Shown here: positions 36,600-45,697 of the stretch, one piece after another
How positions within the stretch are numbered: position 1 is the stretch's first letter
Layout: every line of letters begins with the position of its first letter
Assembly: GCA_964474905.1 (NCBI GenBank)
Contig: CAYYUP010000003.1
Location: 1 to 64,000 of the forward strand
Reading direction: 5' to 3'
DNA length: 64,000 nt
Source: JADJRG01 sp964474905
GTDB taxonomy: Bacteria; Myxococcota_A; Polyangia; Nannocystales; Nannocystaceae
Notes under the pieces: generated by a model
Told to the model about the DNA's origin: nothing
What the model saw: only the letters and a program-made list of their open reading frames with translations
Databases searched by the model: none
Translations under genes and position numbers: made by a program

Positions 36600-38930
36600 T
36601 CAGCGCGGGGCGGGGCCGCGGTAGGGCCGAGAGCCCACTGTGCTTTTAAATTCGGCGGAGTAGACGACGCCGCTCCCGGGGAAGGCGTCGACGCTTAGGA
36701 TGCCGTCGCACTCGGCGATCAGCTGCTGGGCTCCTCCGAGGTGAATGTCTACCTCGGAATTGTCGACTCGATCGGCGGGGGCGACGAACAATGCGGGCAG
36801 TGCGGCCTCGGGGATCGCGGACTCGGAGTCTTCGATTCGCAGGTATACGCCGTTCTCGCGGCGGGTCACGCTGACCCGGCATACGGCCTCGGCACCGCCA
36901 TTTAGAAAGACATCAAGGAAGAGGATCTCCAGCGCTTGAGTAAGTGAATTGTAGTGGCCGACGACCCGCGGCAACGGGTCTTCATATGAGATCTCGAAGT
37001 TGCGTTCGAAGCCATCAGGGGCGCGTTCACGGGCCCAGGCGATCGAGGAGGTAATCAAAGGCCGGAGGTCAACGCCGCGGGCGGCCGTCGAAGACGCGAC
37101 TGCATTCGAGGGGGCTCGGCGGATCGCGCTTAGGGTGAAGGAGCCGCCGGCGATCTCTCCGCTTTGGGCGTATTCGTTGTGGCGGGCTCTCCATGCGAGG
37201 ACAAAATTGAAGGTGGTCTGCGCCGGGTTGGAGAGGTCGAGGCAGGCGTGGAAGCGCCGGGCCTCTGCCCCCAGGATGAGTTTTGTGAGCACTGTTTGCA
37301 CCTCGCGCGGCTCCATTCCGGCGACGGACGAGAGAATCCCGGCGAGTGTGGGCGCTGTGTGGGTATCGAGCCCGGCCGTGTGCAGGAGCCGGCGGCCGGC
37401 GATGTTTGTGTGCACGACGGAGCCGGCGGCATCGGCCTGGATCAGCGAGAAGGGCTGTTGTTCGTAGGCCCGGCGCATCGCGTCGGCATTCATTCTTGCG
37501 GCCCGCAGTGACGCCCGCACGCGCATGGTCGCAGCGATCGGCCCATTGCGTGTACAAGGGGAGACGACGGCGGTTTCGCGGGCGCGGGCATTGTGAGTGC
37601 GCACGCGTGCGCAGACGATCCGTCCGAGAGCGATAAAGAGCTTTTGATTGGCCTCGATCATCTGCTCGGGCGATACACATAGTATCCAATAGCCCAGCCG
37701 ATGGAATGCAGAATTTAGTGGGATTACGTAGCAGCGAAAGAGCGCCTCGGGGGCGAGACCATTCCACCATTTTGGGGCCGTGAGTTCGGCGCTGGCGATC
37801 GCTGATATGAGGGGTTCGTGGGGCAGTAAGCGTTCGCCGGTGGTGACGATGTGGCGGAGTTCGCCGTCCGTATGCCGGGCGAGCAAAATGGTCGAGCTTA
37901 CCGGGACTCCGAGCTGGCTAAGCATGCCTGTGAGGAATTCGCTCAGATCCTCGATTGGGGGCTCAGTGTCTGCGGACGACTCTGCTTGGGAGGCTGCTGG
38001 CCTCGCGAGAATGTCGAGTCTTTGTTCGATGCGATAGCGCTCGAGCAGCCCGCCGACTGTCGCGGAGGTGAGCAGCGCTGTGCCGAGCAGCCCGATCGGG
38101 ATGATCAGGGCGAAGAGGTTGAAGCTGGCGATGGCGATGCTGGCGGTGAGGACCGTGAGGCCTGCAAAAGAGGTGACCGCGCGGAGGGTCGAAGAGGTGC
38201 GTGTTAATAGGAGTGTGGCGATGCTCAGGAGGAGTGCGATGAGCCAGGCAAAACCCCGATCAAGGGGGTGGATCCCCGGTACTCGTGAGATCGCCGCGAG
38301 CCAGTTGGCCGTCTCTTGGTCGAGGTTACTGTCATCACCGACGAAGATCGTACGGCCTTCAAACCAGGTCTGGTCGTTTGCTGACTCAGAGATGTGCGCC
38401 GCCGACAGAGCGGGTGCTTCGCGCTCGGTCCACAGCGCTGGCAGCTCTGCGGACGGCAACTGGCCGATCGCATCGGCCACACAGCGCCTCCGCATGTTCG
38501 CGTGGTCTTCGTCTTTGATGCCGTCCTCGCAGAGGATGAGGCGTCGGTCATTGATGGCGCGCTCCAACATCGCCGGCCACTGGGCGCGCGCCCGGTTGAG
38601 CTGCTGGGCGGCGTTTTGCGATGCGATCACCCGCAGTGGTGACCTTGTCAAGAGGTCGTTGTGGAGGTCTACAGTATCCTTGTCGCTGAGGATTCGCTGT
38701 TGATAGGCGATGCGGTCGAGGACCACGAATACGGGTGCGTCGTGCGGCTTTGTTGTGGTGCGGATCCAGGAATCCAAATGCGCACACCACGCTCTGTCGA
38801 GTGCAGCAGTGGCCCCGATCATGTCGAGAGCGAGCAGCAGGACAATGGAGCCAATACATGAGCGAAGGAACCACCGTGCTTCAGACCGCGGAATGCGCGA
38901 GAGGACGCCGGATAGGGGCAAGGTCTTCAT
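36600..38930 (-). CDS. CHASE2-like membrane sensor with degenerate histidine-kinase-type C-terminus
   Basis: 776 aa from the ATG at 38930 (AAGGA about 10 nt upstream). One helix, an outer domain of about 180 residues beginning DAPVFVVLDRIAYQQ, then three closely packed helices (about 225-295) reproduce the CHASE2 layout. The cytoplasmic part has a GAF-like segment, a PAS-like segment (FSLIQADAAGSVVHTNIAGRRLL) and a final segment laid out like a HATPase domain (SLTQALEILFLDVFLNGG, then LRIEDSESAIPEAAL and GGAQQLIAECDG). The N-box Asn, the DxGxG glycines and a HisKA phosphoacceptor are not recognisable, so autokinase activity is doubtful. As first gene of the PGA-type operon, 9 nt from the CapC-like start, it probably senses envelope state and controls polymer synthesis. 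Confidence 0.78.
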   Translation of the reverse strand: MKTLPLSGVLSRIPRSEARWFLRSCIGSIVLLLALDMIGATAALDRAWCAHLDSWIRTTTKPHDAPVFVVLDRIAYQQRILSDKDTVDLHNDLLTRSPLRVIASQNAAQQLNRARAQWPAMLERAINDRRLILCEDGIKDEDHANMRRRCVADAIGQLPSAELPALWTEREAPALSAAHISESANDQTWFEGRTIFVGDDSNLDQETANWLAAISRVPGIHPLDRGFAWLIALLLSIATLLLTRTSSTLRAVTSFAGLTVLTASIAIASFNLFALIIPIGLLGTALLTSATVGGLLERYRIEQRLDILARPAASQAESSADTEPPIEDLSEFLTGMLSQLGVPVSSTILLARHTDGELRHIVTTGERLLPHEPLISAIASAELTAPKWWNGLAPEALFRCYVIPLNSAFHRLGYWILCVSPEQMIEANQKLFIALGRIVCARVRTHNARARETAVVSPCTRNGPIAATMRVRASLRAARMNADAMRRAYEQQPFSLIQADAAGSVVHTNIAGRRLLHTAGLDTHTAPTLAGILSSVAGMEPREVQTVLTKLILGAEARRFHACLDLSNPAQTTFNFVLAWRARHNEYAQSGEIAGGSFTLSAIRRAPSNAVASSTAARGVDLRPLITSSIAWARERAPDGFERNFEISYEDPLPRVVGHYNSLTQALEILFLDVFLNGGAEAVCRVSVTRRENGVYLRIEDSESAIPEAALPALFVAPADRVDNSEVDIHLGGAQQLIAECDGILSVDAFPGSGVVYSAEFKSTVGSRPYRGPAPR

Positions 38931-39950
38931 GTGAAGGTATTCCTTGGATCGAGCCTATGCACGCAGCGGCGAGGGGTGCCCCTGATGCAATTTCGTTTTC
39001 GACGGATTGGGCTGCTGGTCGGGCATCTTGGTCACCGTAGGCACACGTGCGACCAAACCTAGGTCACACTGATCCTCCCATTATTTTTAGTCGCCATCTG
39101 AGGCCCTCTTCAGAGGCAGAAATCAGGTGGGCGCTGGGAGCTGGGCACGGGGCGAGAATGGGCGTTGGCACAGGCCTCGTCCCGTGCGTCCTTATTATCC
39201 TAACAGTTGATCACGGAGTGCAAGTTTAGTTATTCGGTGAGCGTTCGCGAGCTTGAGGCTACATATGATCAATAAGTGCTCTTGTAATAATTTTCGAGAT
39301 CGTACGATCACCTTGAATATATATAATTCATCTTGCAGCGAGGCATTGGAGCTGAGTACGGAGTCATGTAGGGCTCGAAGCGCCGTCTTGGCATCGTTGG
39401 CCGGTAGGGCTCGCCCCGTCGGATGCGGAGGGAGGAGTCGGGGGAGCGCGCCCTTTTCACGGTTCGCATTTTTTGTACGTTTCGCATTTTTTGTACGTTT
39501 CGCACGGTTCGGATTTTTAGAGAGAGATCGCTTGCTGGGGTCGGCCAGTGTTCGCGATCCAGGTTTTTTTATAGAGACGCTCGTCGCCCTCTTCGTGTGG
39601 GGCGCGCTCTTGCCCGGAGGCGAGCCGGCAGCACGGGCATGAGCGCGCCAGAGCGGGTGTTAGGGGAGGCCCGCGGATCGCGGTGGGCGAAAAATCGAGT
39701 CAAACTCGGGTCCGCTCTTGCCCGGCTGCCGTCGGCGTCTTATCAGCTCGAACGATGTGTTGACCCCGCTGCGAGATGTTGTCAGCTCACCAAAGAGCAG
39801 GATAGCGCGGTCGCGCACGTATGCACGCATGCATGCACAACAGAGTGCTCTGCGCGTTTCATATAGAGAGCAAAAAGTCGGTCAATGTTCTTGGCCCGGG
39901 GAGCCGAAGATGTTCCGATGGAGTTCGCGCCGAGGGGCGCTGGAGACGAC
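38931..39950. other. 1-kb AT-rich divergent intergenic region
   Basis: No convincing coding sequence. It separates the minus-strand PGA-type operon from the plus-strand cytochrome genes and should carry both promoters. Bases 39187-39345 are far more AT-rich than the genome and include a TATATAAT box-like stretch near 39320, a perfect 12-bp palindrome GATCGTACGATC (39298-39309) and TTGGTC/GACCAA arms (39028-39056). No specific regulator can be named. Confidence 0.6.
39463..39498. repeat. 18-nt direct repeat, two copies plus a partial third
   Basis: TTCGCATTTTTTGTACGT occurs twice in direct tandem, followed by the partial TTCGCACGGTTCGGA. It is non-coding, T-rich and in the divergent promoter region. 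Confidence 0.9.
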
Positions 39951-41423
39951 ATGAGCACAACACTGAGTATGTGGCTGGGCATCGCCTTCTTTTTTCTGGC
40001 GATCATCGCGGTTCTCCTCCAGGCCTGGCTTTGGGGCCCGCGCTTCTGGAACGAAGAAGCCAAGAAGACTCAGGCGCCAAAGGCCTGGTTACGGGTGCAC
40101 GCACTTGCGGGCTACACCTACGGTCTCATCTACGTCGTCATGATGTGGAACATGCTGCCGCGGCTCTGGGAGTACCAATACGAGCTGCCGGCGCGCACCG
40201 TGTTCCACGCGGTCCTGGCGATCACCATCGGTGTCCTGCTGATCTGCAAGATCCTGATCCTGATCTTCTTTCGCCACTTCGAAGAGGCGATGCCGCGTTA
40301 CGGCTTCGCGCTCCTGCTGTGCACCGTGGTGATGACCGTGCTTTCGGTGCCCTACGCACTGAGAGTTCACGACTTTGACGGCCGCACCACGGACCCCGAG
40401 AACATCGAACGGGTGCGCAAGCTGCTGGGCGAGGTCGGCCTGAGTGAGGATGTTAGCGTCGATGAGCTGGTGAGCGCGGAGTCGTTCGATCGCGGCCGGA
40501 AGGTGCTCGTGTCGAAGTGCATCACCTGCCACGACATGCGCACGGTGCTGGTCAAGCCGCGTACCGCCAGGGGTTGGTACAGCCTCAACCTGCGCATGCT
40601 CGAGAAGCCGGGCGTCTTCGGCGAAGCGCTCGCAGCTGAGGACCTGCCCTACGTCACCGCGTATCTGGTGGCGATCACCCCGGATATCCAGCGCTCGGCG
40701 AAGAGCCGGCGCGCGGTCAGCCGCGAGTTGTCGGCGCGCAGTGATCGTGTCGTCGATGCGATGCATGACGCGGAAGTCAGCGCTGGCGCAGTTGATGAGG
40801 AGGCCGGCGAAGCACTCCTGCAGACCAAGTGTGTCGAGTGCCACGAGCTCGAGGATGTCGTCGCCCACGGTGGTGACGATGCGGCCGGCTGGCGCTCGGT
40901 GATCGCGGCGATGGTCGAAGAGGGTGCAGAGCTCCGCGACGACGAGATCTCTTTGCTCACCAACTACCTCGCCGTGAAGCACCCGGTAAATGCCGAAGAT
41001 GCGGCGAAGGCCGCGAAGGAGGCCGATGTGGCAGCAGCAGCGGCAGCGGCTGAGGAGGCAGCGGCCGAGGAAGCGGCAGCGGCCGAGGAAGCGGCAGCGG
41101 TCGAGACCTCAGAGGGCAACGGAGACACAGCTGAGTCAAAGCCGAAGCCCAAGGCGCGACCCAAACCCAAGGGCGACAGGAAGGCCGGTCGTGTGCTCTT
41201 CATGGCGAAGTGCAAGGCCTGTCACGGCGCGGATGGCAAGGGCGACACGATGTTCGGCAGCAAGATCGACATCATCTCGTTGCACCGGACCCGGCGCTCG
41301 CGCTCCAAGATCCGCTCGATCACGGCAAATGGGGTGTCAGGGACCAAAATGAAGCCCTACGAGGGCAAACTCTCCGACACCGACCTTGACGACGTGGCAG
41401 CCTTCGTCAAAACTCTTCGCTGA
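39951..41423 (+). CDS. Membrane-anchored c-type cytochrome with three haem-binding sites
   Basis: 490 aa from the ATG at 39951 (GGAG 6 nt upstream). Four hydrophobic helices (roughly residues 5-135, starting MWLGIAFFFLAIIAVLL) form a membrane domain. The outer part carries three CxxCH sites: CITCH near 190, CVECH near 294 and CKACH near 421. The last lies in a normal cytochrome-c domain (GRVLFMAKCKACHGADGKG to DDVAAFVKTLR, with MKPY as probable axial Met). An Ala/Glu-rich rod (about 355-385) and a Pro/Lys linker separate domains 2 and 3. Role: electron transfer at the periplasmic face; the partner oxidase or reductase is not in the window. The stop is 2 nt before the next ATG, so the two genes form an operon. 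Confidence 0.9.
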   Translation: MSTTLSMWLGIAFFFLAIIAVLLQAWLWGPRFWNEEAKKTQAPKAWLRVHALAGYTYGLIYVVMMWNMLPRLWEYQYELPARTVFHAVLAITIGVLLICKILILIFFRHFEEAMPRYGFALLLCTVVMTVLSVPYALRVHDFDGRTTDPENIERVRKLLGEVGLSEDVSVDELVSAESFDRGRKVLVSKCITCHDMRTVLVKPRTARGWYSLNLRMLEKPGVFGEALAAEDLPYVTAYLVAITPDIQRSAKSRRAVSRELSARSDRVVDAMHDAEVSAGAVDEEAGEALLQTKCVECHELEDVVAHGGDDAAGWRSVIAAMVEEGAELRDDEISLLTNYLAVKHPVNAEDAAKAAKEADVAAAAAAAEEAAAEEAAAAEEAAAVETSEGNGDTAESKPKPKARPKPKGDRKAGRVLFMAKCKACHGADGKGDTMFGSKIDIISLHRTRRSRSKIRSITANGVSGTKMKPYEGKLSDTDLDDVAAFVKTLR

Positions 41424-41425
41424 GC

Positions 41426-44400
41426 ATGCAGCAGGCGATTGCTCTCCATGCGGATGTCACGGCGGCGATCGCCGAGTTGAGCCTGGCTCAGCCCGGCGAT
41501 CAGCCCGGCGATGGGGGCAGTGCGGCGCCGGGCTTAGGTCGTTTCACCGTCGCCCGCACCGAGGCGCTCCTGCGCCTGCGCGAGATCCCGCGGGCGCCGT
41601 GGGAGTGGACCTGCGGGCTGCTGCGAGCGGCGCTCTCGTTGACCCGCTTCGCTCGCGTGATCGTGACCAGTAGCCTCTCCGAGAACGAGCGCCAGATCGA
41701 GTTTCAGTTCGCGGTCCCGGGGGCGACGCTCGAGTCGGCCTTCGAGGGGGTCGGCGAGCTGCTCGCGCTCGCTCTTGAGGCGGTGCCGACGGGTCTGCGC
41801 GAGCCGACCCCGGAGGAGGGGCTGATACGTTGGCGAGTGGCGATCGCGACGGCGCTCAATGCCGGCCTTGCGGGCGATCCGACCGAGCTTCGACTGATCA
41901 CTCCGAGCGGCTCGAGGGTGCTCGGCCGGCGTGAGGGAGGCGTCGCAGAGCACCACGATCCCTACCGTCAGCGCCGCGATCCCGAGCGCTGTCCGCCGGG
42001 CTCATTTGTCATCCGTTTGCGCGAGCCACGGCCGAGCTTTGGCCGGCGGTTGGCGTCATTTTTGGCCCTCCGAGGGCGTGCCGAAGATGACATCGAGGCG
42101 CTTTGGCGGCAGGCGTTGATCCTTTGGGGCGGCGAAGAGGGCCTGGGGCTTGGCGAGGGCATCGATCTGCAGCGCCGTCTGCCCGGCGATCGCGTGCGCC
42201 TCGGTAAACATGCTCTTTGGGGCAGGATGCCAGAACTCGGCGGTCCTTGGCTGGTGCGCGACGGGATCAAGATCCTGGATCTCTCGGCGATCCTCCGCGA
42301 GCATGATCTCGACAGCAATTTCTTCGCCGGCTGGATCGACTGTCCAGAGTTGCGACTGACTGCAGATCTGGCGACGGTCGCCAGGGATCAGGCTTTCGAG
42401 CTGTTGCTCGCGTGGCTGGGTGATGCTCAGGCCCATTCATTCCCCGGCAACGGCAGCCTGCCGCAGATCGTCTGGCCTAGCGAGGTCGCCCATGTGACGA
42501 CGGCCTCGGGTCGTCCCGCTCCGATCAAGCAGATCCGTCAGCGGGCCCTGGCGAGCGCGGACTTTCCCTACGAGTGGCCGCATCGCCGGGCGCAGGTGCC
42601 AAAGCAGGTGCAAGCGCGGGTCTTTGTGGTCTGGCCCTCGGAGTTGGCGGTTCTCCGCGAGCAGTTGCCAGAGCTGCGACCGGTGCCGCAGCGAAACCTC
42701 GGTGCTCAGATGGGTCAGGCGCGCACGGACTTGGGCGGTCTGGCCCGCCGTTCGCTGCCGGAGATCGAGCTCTCGTCGCCGACGATCTCGCTCGATCTCG
42801 AGGGCTCGCCGGCGACCGAGGTCAAGCTGCAACTGACGGCCTACGTGCACCGTCAGTCGAGCGCCACAGCGGGCGCGATCATCTTGCTCGCCTACGGTCG
42901 TCGGGTCGCTCAAAGCCGCGACGATCCCAAAAATATGCCGGGTGTAACCCTGGTCTGTACGATCGAGGGGGAAGTCGGGATCGACGAGCTTCGGGGGGGC
43001 CGAGGAGGGCTCCAGGCGATCCTGGGGCGCTGTCGAGAGGCCCTAGAGGAGGACCGAGAGCGCCTCGTAGGGGCGGCATTTGCCGCGGCGAATCCCTGGG
43101 AGATCCCGCTCATTCGCGCGAGCACCCTGGCTGCCGGGCCCGCGACGGTAGGCCTTTGTTTCCGCCGCATCGCCGGGCAACTGACGCTTGGCTTTCGCGA
43201 GTGCGAGCTCTCCAAATTGTCGATCGGGACGAGTCGCGGCGGTCAGAGCAAGTGTCTGGCCGACGCCCTGGTCGAGCTTGGTGAGCACGGCGCTGTGGTT
43301 GTCGAGCACGAGACGAGGCGCTGGCCCTCGCTCGATCCAGAGGACGCGGACAACTCGGTCTGGAACCTGCACACTCACGGCCGCGAACTCTGTGAGCGAG
43401 TGCTCGGCGCCGGTGCGCTGTGGACGATGCCGATCGCTGTGCAGGCTCAGCTGCGACCGCTCGATGCTGCGGACCAGAGGCAGCTCTTGCTCACTCTTGA
43501 GGGCTGTAGAGATCACCTCGAGCGGATCAAAAAGCGGCCCCGATCACGGGCGGCTCTGGTCGCTCATCTTTTGGTCGCGCGGGCACTCGGCGAGCGGACG
43601 TACGGTCTCGAGGGCGAGGCGCTCTTCATTCGCTACGACCCGCGGGCGCTCTCGGCGAGTGCTCTCATAAGTCTTGACGACATCTCGGCCGCACAGCCGC
43701 GGTTGCAGCTCTGTCCGGCTGGGGCTGTGCATCGCGATCTGGCCCAGCCGGTGATCGAGGCCTCGCCGGGCGAGGCTAGGTTGCTGCACCGGCTACTCGA
43801 TCTATCGCCGGCGCTGCCCCAAGGTGGAGGGGGGAATCAGGTCGCGGCTGTCGATCGCGGTGCTCGTCGGCCGGCGATCCGCAGGCGCTCGCAGGAGCGT
43901 GCTCCCCTGGTCACCCTGCCGGTGGTCGATGAGATCGCGGCCGGTGCTCTGCGTATCGACGATCCCGAGTCGCCCGCCGCGATCGCCCTCTGGGCCGGAG
44001 GTCTGCACATCGACGACCTGACCCTGCCGGCGCCACTTGATTGCATTGCAGGACGGCTTTGGTTGACCCATGCGGGCATTAAGGCGGGCACTGATCGGCT
44101 CGCCGCTCGGCTCCGTGATCTCTCCCGAGAGTTGGTTCGGCGGGCCTTGGATCAGCGTCTCCTGCACGCACCGGGCAGCCGCGAGGCGCAGGCGATCGCG
44201 GCCCTGACAGCTCGCCTGCAGGCGGCGGCGGCGGATGAACGCAGCTGGGTCGCGGATCTTTTGCCCTCGCGTTCGACAGGGTTGCCGCGCCAGCAGGTAT
44301 TGGCGCGCTCGCTCGACCGTCTGCCGCTGCGAAGGCTGCTCGGCAGCGGCTCTGAGCGCCTCACTCAGGTGCTGCGCCAGAGCCTCGGCCGCTCAGTGGT

Positions 44401-44677
44401 CTTAGAGACAGCTTTTCTTTCGTGGCGAGCTGCCCGGATCCTCGAGGTCCCGCGGGGTTCGAGGGGACACTGGAAGATCGAGCTCGGTCGTCGCGATGCC
44501 TGGATCGGGGCGGCGCTCGCCCGCGACGCTTCGCTCGCCCAGACCTTTGATACGGCGGCGTTGATCCTGGTGACGCTCTTTCGCCGAGGCCGCCACGAGG
44601 GCATCGACGGCTGTGATCCACTTCGGGAGTCGATCACATTTTACCGTCTCTTGGCATTGGCCTTTGCTCATACTTAA
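41426..44677 (+). CDS. 1083-aa protein with degenerate GHKL/Hsp90-like N-terminus
   Basis: ATG at 41426, 2 nt after the cytochrome stop. Residues 40-110 (RFTVARTEALLRLREI, PWEWTCGLLRAALSLTRFARVIV) can be laid on the start of the GHKL fold seen in the 6054-7805 protein. Where that has ELVQNSLDAGSDRVEV this has GLLRAALSLTRFARVIV, so the catalytic Asn/Glu/Asp are absent, and no DxGxG box is visible. The rest is helical with many Leu/Arg segments and matches nothing I recognise; there is no signal peptide or membrane helix. It is probably a cytoplasmic, non-ATPase relative with a scaffold role. No function is assigned. The gene converges on a lipoprotein gene with 72 nt between the stops. Confidence 0.7.
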   Translation: MQQAIALHADVTAAIAELSLAQPGDQPGDGGSAAPGLGRFTVARTEALLRLREIPRAPWEWTCGLLRAALSLTRFARVIVTSSLSENERQIEFQFAVPGATLESAFEGVGELLALALEAVPTGLREPTPEEGLIRWRVAIATALNAGLAGDPTELRLITPSGSRVLGRREGGVAEHHDPYRQRRDPERCPPGSFVIRLREPRPSFGRRLASFLALRGRAEDDIEALWRQALILWGGEEGLGLGEGIDLQRRLPGDRVRLGKHALWGRMPELGGPWLVRDGIKILDLSAILREHDLDSNFFAGWIDCPELRLTADLATVARDQAFELLLAWLGDAQAHSFPGNGSLPQIVWPSEVAHVTTASGRPAPIKQIRQRALASADFPYEWPHRRAQVPKQVQARVFVVWPSELAVLREQLPELRPVPQRNLGAQMGQARTDLGGLARRSLPEIELSSPTISLDLEGSPATEVKLQLTAYVHRQSSATAGAIILLAYGRRVAQSRDDPKNMPGVTLVCTIEGEVGIDELRGGRGGLQAILGRCREALEEDRERLVGAAFAAANPWEIPLIRASTLAAGPATVGLCFRRIAGQLTLGFRECELSKLSIGTSRGGQSKCLADALVELGEHGAVVVEHETRRWPSLDPEDADNSVWNLHTHGRELCERVLGAGALWTMPIAVQAQLRPLDAADQRQLLLTLEGCRDHLERIKKRPRSRAALVAHLLVARALGERTYGLEGEALFIRYDPRALSASALISLDDISAAQPRLQLCPAGAVHRDLAQPVIEASPGEARLLHRLLDLSPALPQGGGGNQVAAVDRGARRPAIRRRSQERAPLVTLPVVDEIAAGALRIDDPESPAAIALWAGGLHIDDLTLPAPLDCIAGRLWLTHAGIKAGTDRLAARLRDLSRELVRRALDQRLLHAPGSREAQAIAALTARLQAAAADERSWVADLLPSRSTGLPRQQVLARSLDRLPLRRLLGSGSERLTQVLRQSLGRSVVLETAFLSWRAARILEVPRGSRGHWKIELGRRDAWIGAALARDASLAQTFDTAALILVTLFRRGRHEGIDGCDPLRESITFYRLLALAFAHT

Positions 44678-44749
44678 GCGGCATCGAGCGGATTGTGCAC
44701 GGTGCGACGCGCGTGAATTGCGCGGGCGACATGAGCCTATGGACCACGC

Positions 44750-45574
44750 TTAGAGGCGGCGGAGGTACCAACCGGACTCGATTTCGCCGCTGTCACAGTC
44801 TTCGAAGGCCTGGGTGACGACGGCTTCGTAGACGAAATCAGCGTACTTGATCTGCTTGAAGTTGGCGAGGCCTGGGCTGACGCTCTGCGAGTCGCCGCCG
44901 TCAACGCTAAACTTAATGCTGTGCACAGTCAGCGAGTCGCCGCAGCACCAGGAGGCGCCGGTGCTACAGCTGCATTCACGGGCGGAGAGCAGCTCGGTGG
45001 TGAGGGTCGCGGGGGTGAGCGTCGGCGGCGGCTCTGGGGAGATCGTCGTGGCGATGATCAGCGGCGCTGCCTGGTCGATGAGCCAGATAACAAAGCTGCG
45101 GGAGCGACAGACGTCGTTGACGCTCACAGTCTCGTGGGAGACCCGCAGGCAGGTCTCGTCGGGCACGACGGTCGACGAGCCGAAGTCGAGTTGGTAGGAG
45201 AGGTCGGGATCGCAGGAGGCACAGGTATCGTCGGTGCAGCGCTCGACAGTGAACGTGCCGGCCTTGCGCTTGGCAAAGAACTCAAAGGGCACCCCGCAGG
45301 TTCCGTAGGTGACGGCGTCCTTGGCGATGCTGACCGCGAAGGGCTCTTCGGCCTCGCAGGCGCCACCCGTGGTGGTGGTGGTGGTGGTGGTCGTCGTCGC
45401 ATCGGTGGTCGATGTCGAGGTCTCGCCAGTCGACGAGGTAGAGGTCGAAGATCCCGAGGTGGAGGACCCCTGCGAGTCGCTACCGCTGGAATCATCGCCG
45501 GAGCAGCCGGCGACCGTGAGGCAGAGCAGGCTGGCGCTGATGATCGCGGGGAGGGAGGGCGTAAAAAAGGCCAT
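44750..45574 (-). CDS. Cys-rich lipoprotein with Ser/Thr stalk, paralogue of 46464-47315
   Basis: 274 aa from the ATG at 45574. The signal peptide ends LCLTVAGC. A stalk of Ser, Thr and Gly follows (about residues 22-68), including a run of ten Thr from a GTG/GTC triplet repeat. The mature domain has about ten Cys, including CTDDTCASC and CSCSTGASWCC, probably paired in disulfides. It shares the layout, the xWCC motif, a similar closing GWYLRRL/GWFMTRG, and an internal ETVSVNDVCRSRSFVIWL/ETKTFDSTCQTRSLALW segment with the 46464-47315 lipoprotein, so they are paralogues from an ancient duplication. Surface exposure is likely; ligand and function are unknown. Confidence 0.83.
   Translation of the reverse strand: MAFFTPSLPAIISASLLCLTVAGCSGDDSSGSDSQGSSTSGSSTSTSSTGETSTSTTDATTTTTTTTTTGGACEAEEPFAVSIAKDAVTYGTCGVPFEFFAKRKAGTFTVERCTDDTCASCDPDLSYQLDFGSSTVVPDETCLRVSHETVSVNDVCRSRSFVIWLIDQAAPLIIATTISPEPPPTLTPATLTTELLSARECSCSTGASWCCGDSLTVHSIKFSVDGGDSQSVSPGLANFKQIKYADFVYEAVVTQAFEDCDSGEIESGWYLRRL
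45369..45391. repeat. GTG trinucleotide microsatellite in a lipoprotein stalk
   Basis: About seven and a half perfect GGT/GTG units, then three TCG units. They encode the poly-Thr stalk on the minus strand. Length changes would keep the frame. Confidence 0.9.
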
Positions 45575-45697
45575 TGCAGTGCAGAGACTAGCGCAGGCTG
45601 GGTGTCCACAGGGGGCTCTTAGGGCGAGGTCTAGGCCCGGTCGCCAGCCTTGCCACACGTTGCATGCGCAGCGGCCTGCGGCCACACTGCGGCGGCT

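Noticed and set aside
39253..39642. 129-codon frame in the AT-rich island
   Set aside because: Its sequence comes from the T-rich direct repeat (repeating Phe/Arg) and shows no start signal or conserved domain.
45369..45391. Phase-variable switch in the GTG repeat
   Set aside because: Units are three bases, so copy-number changes alter only the poly-Thr length and cannot switch the gene off.
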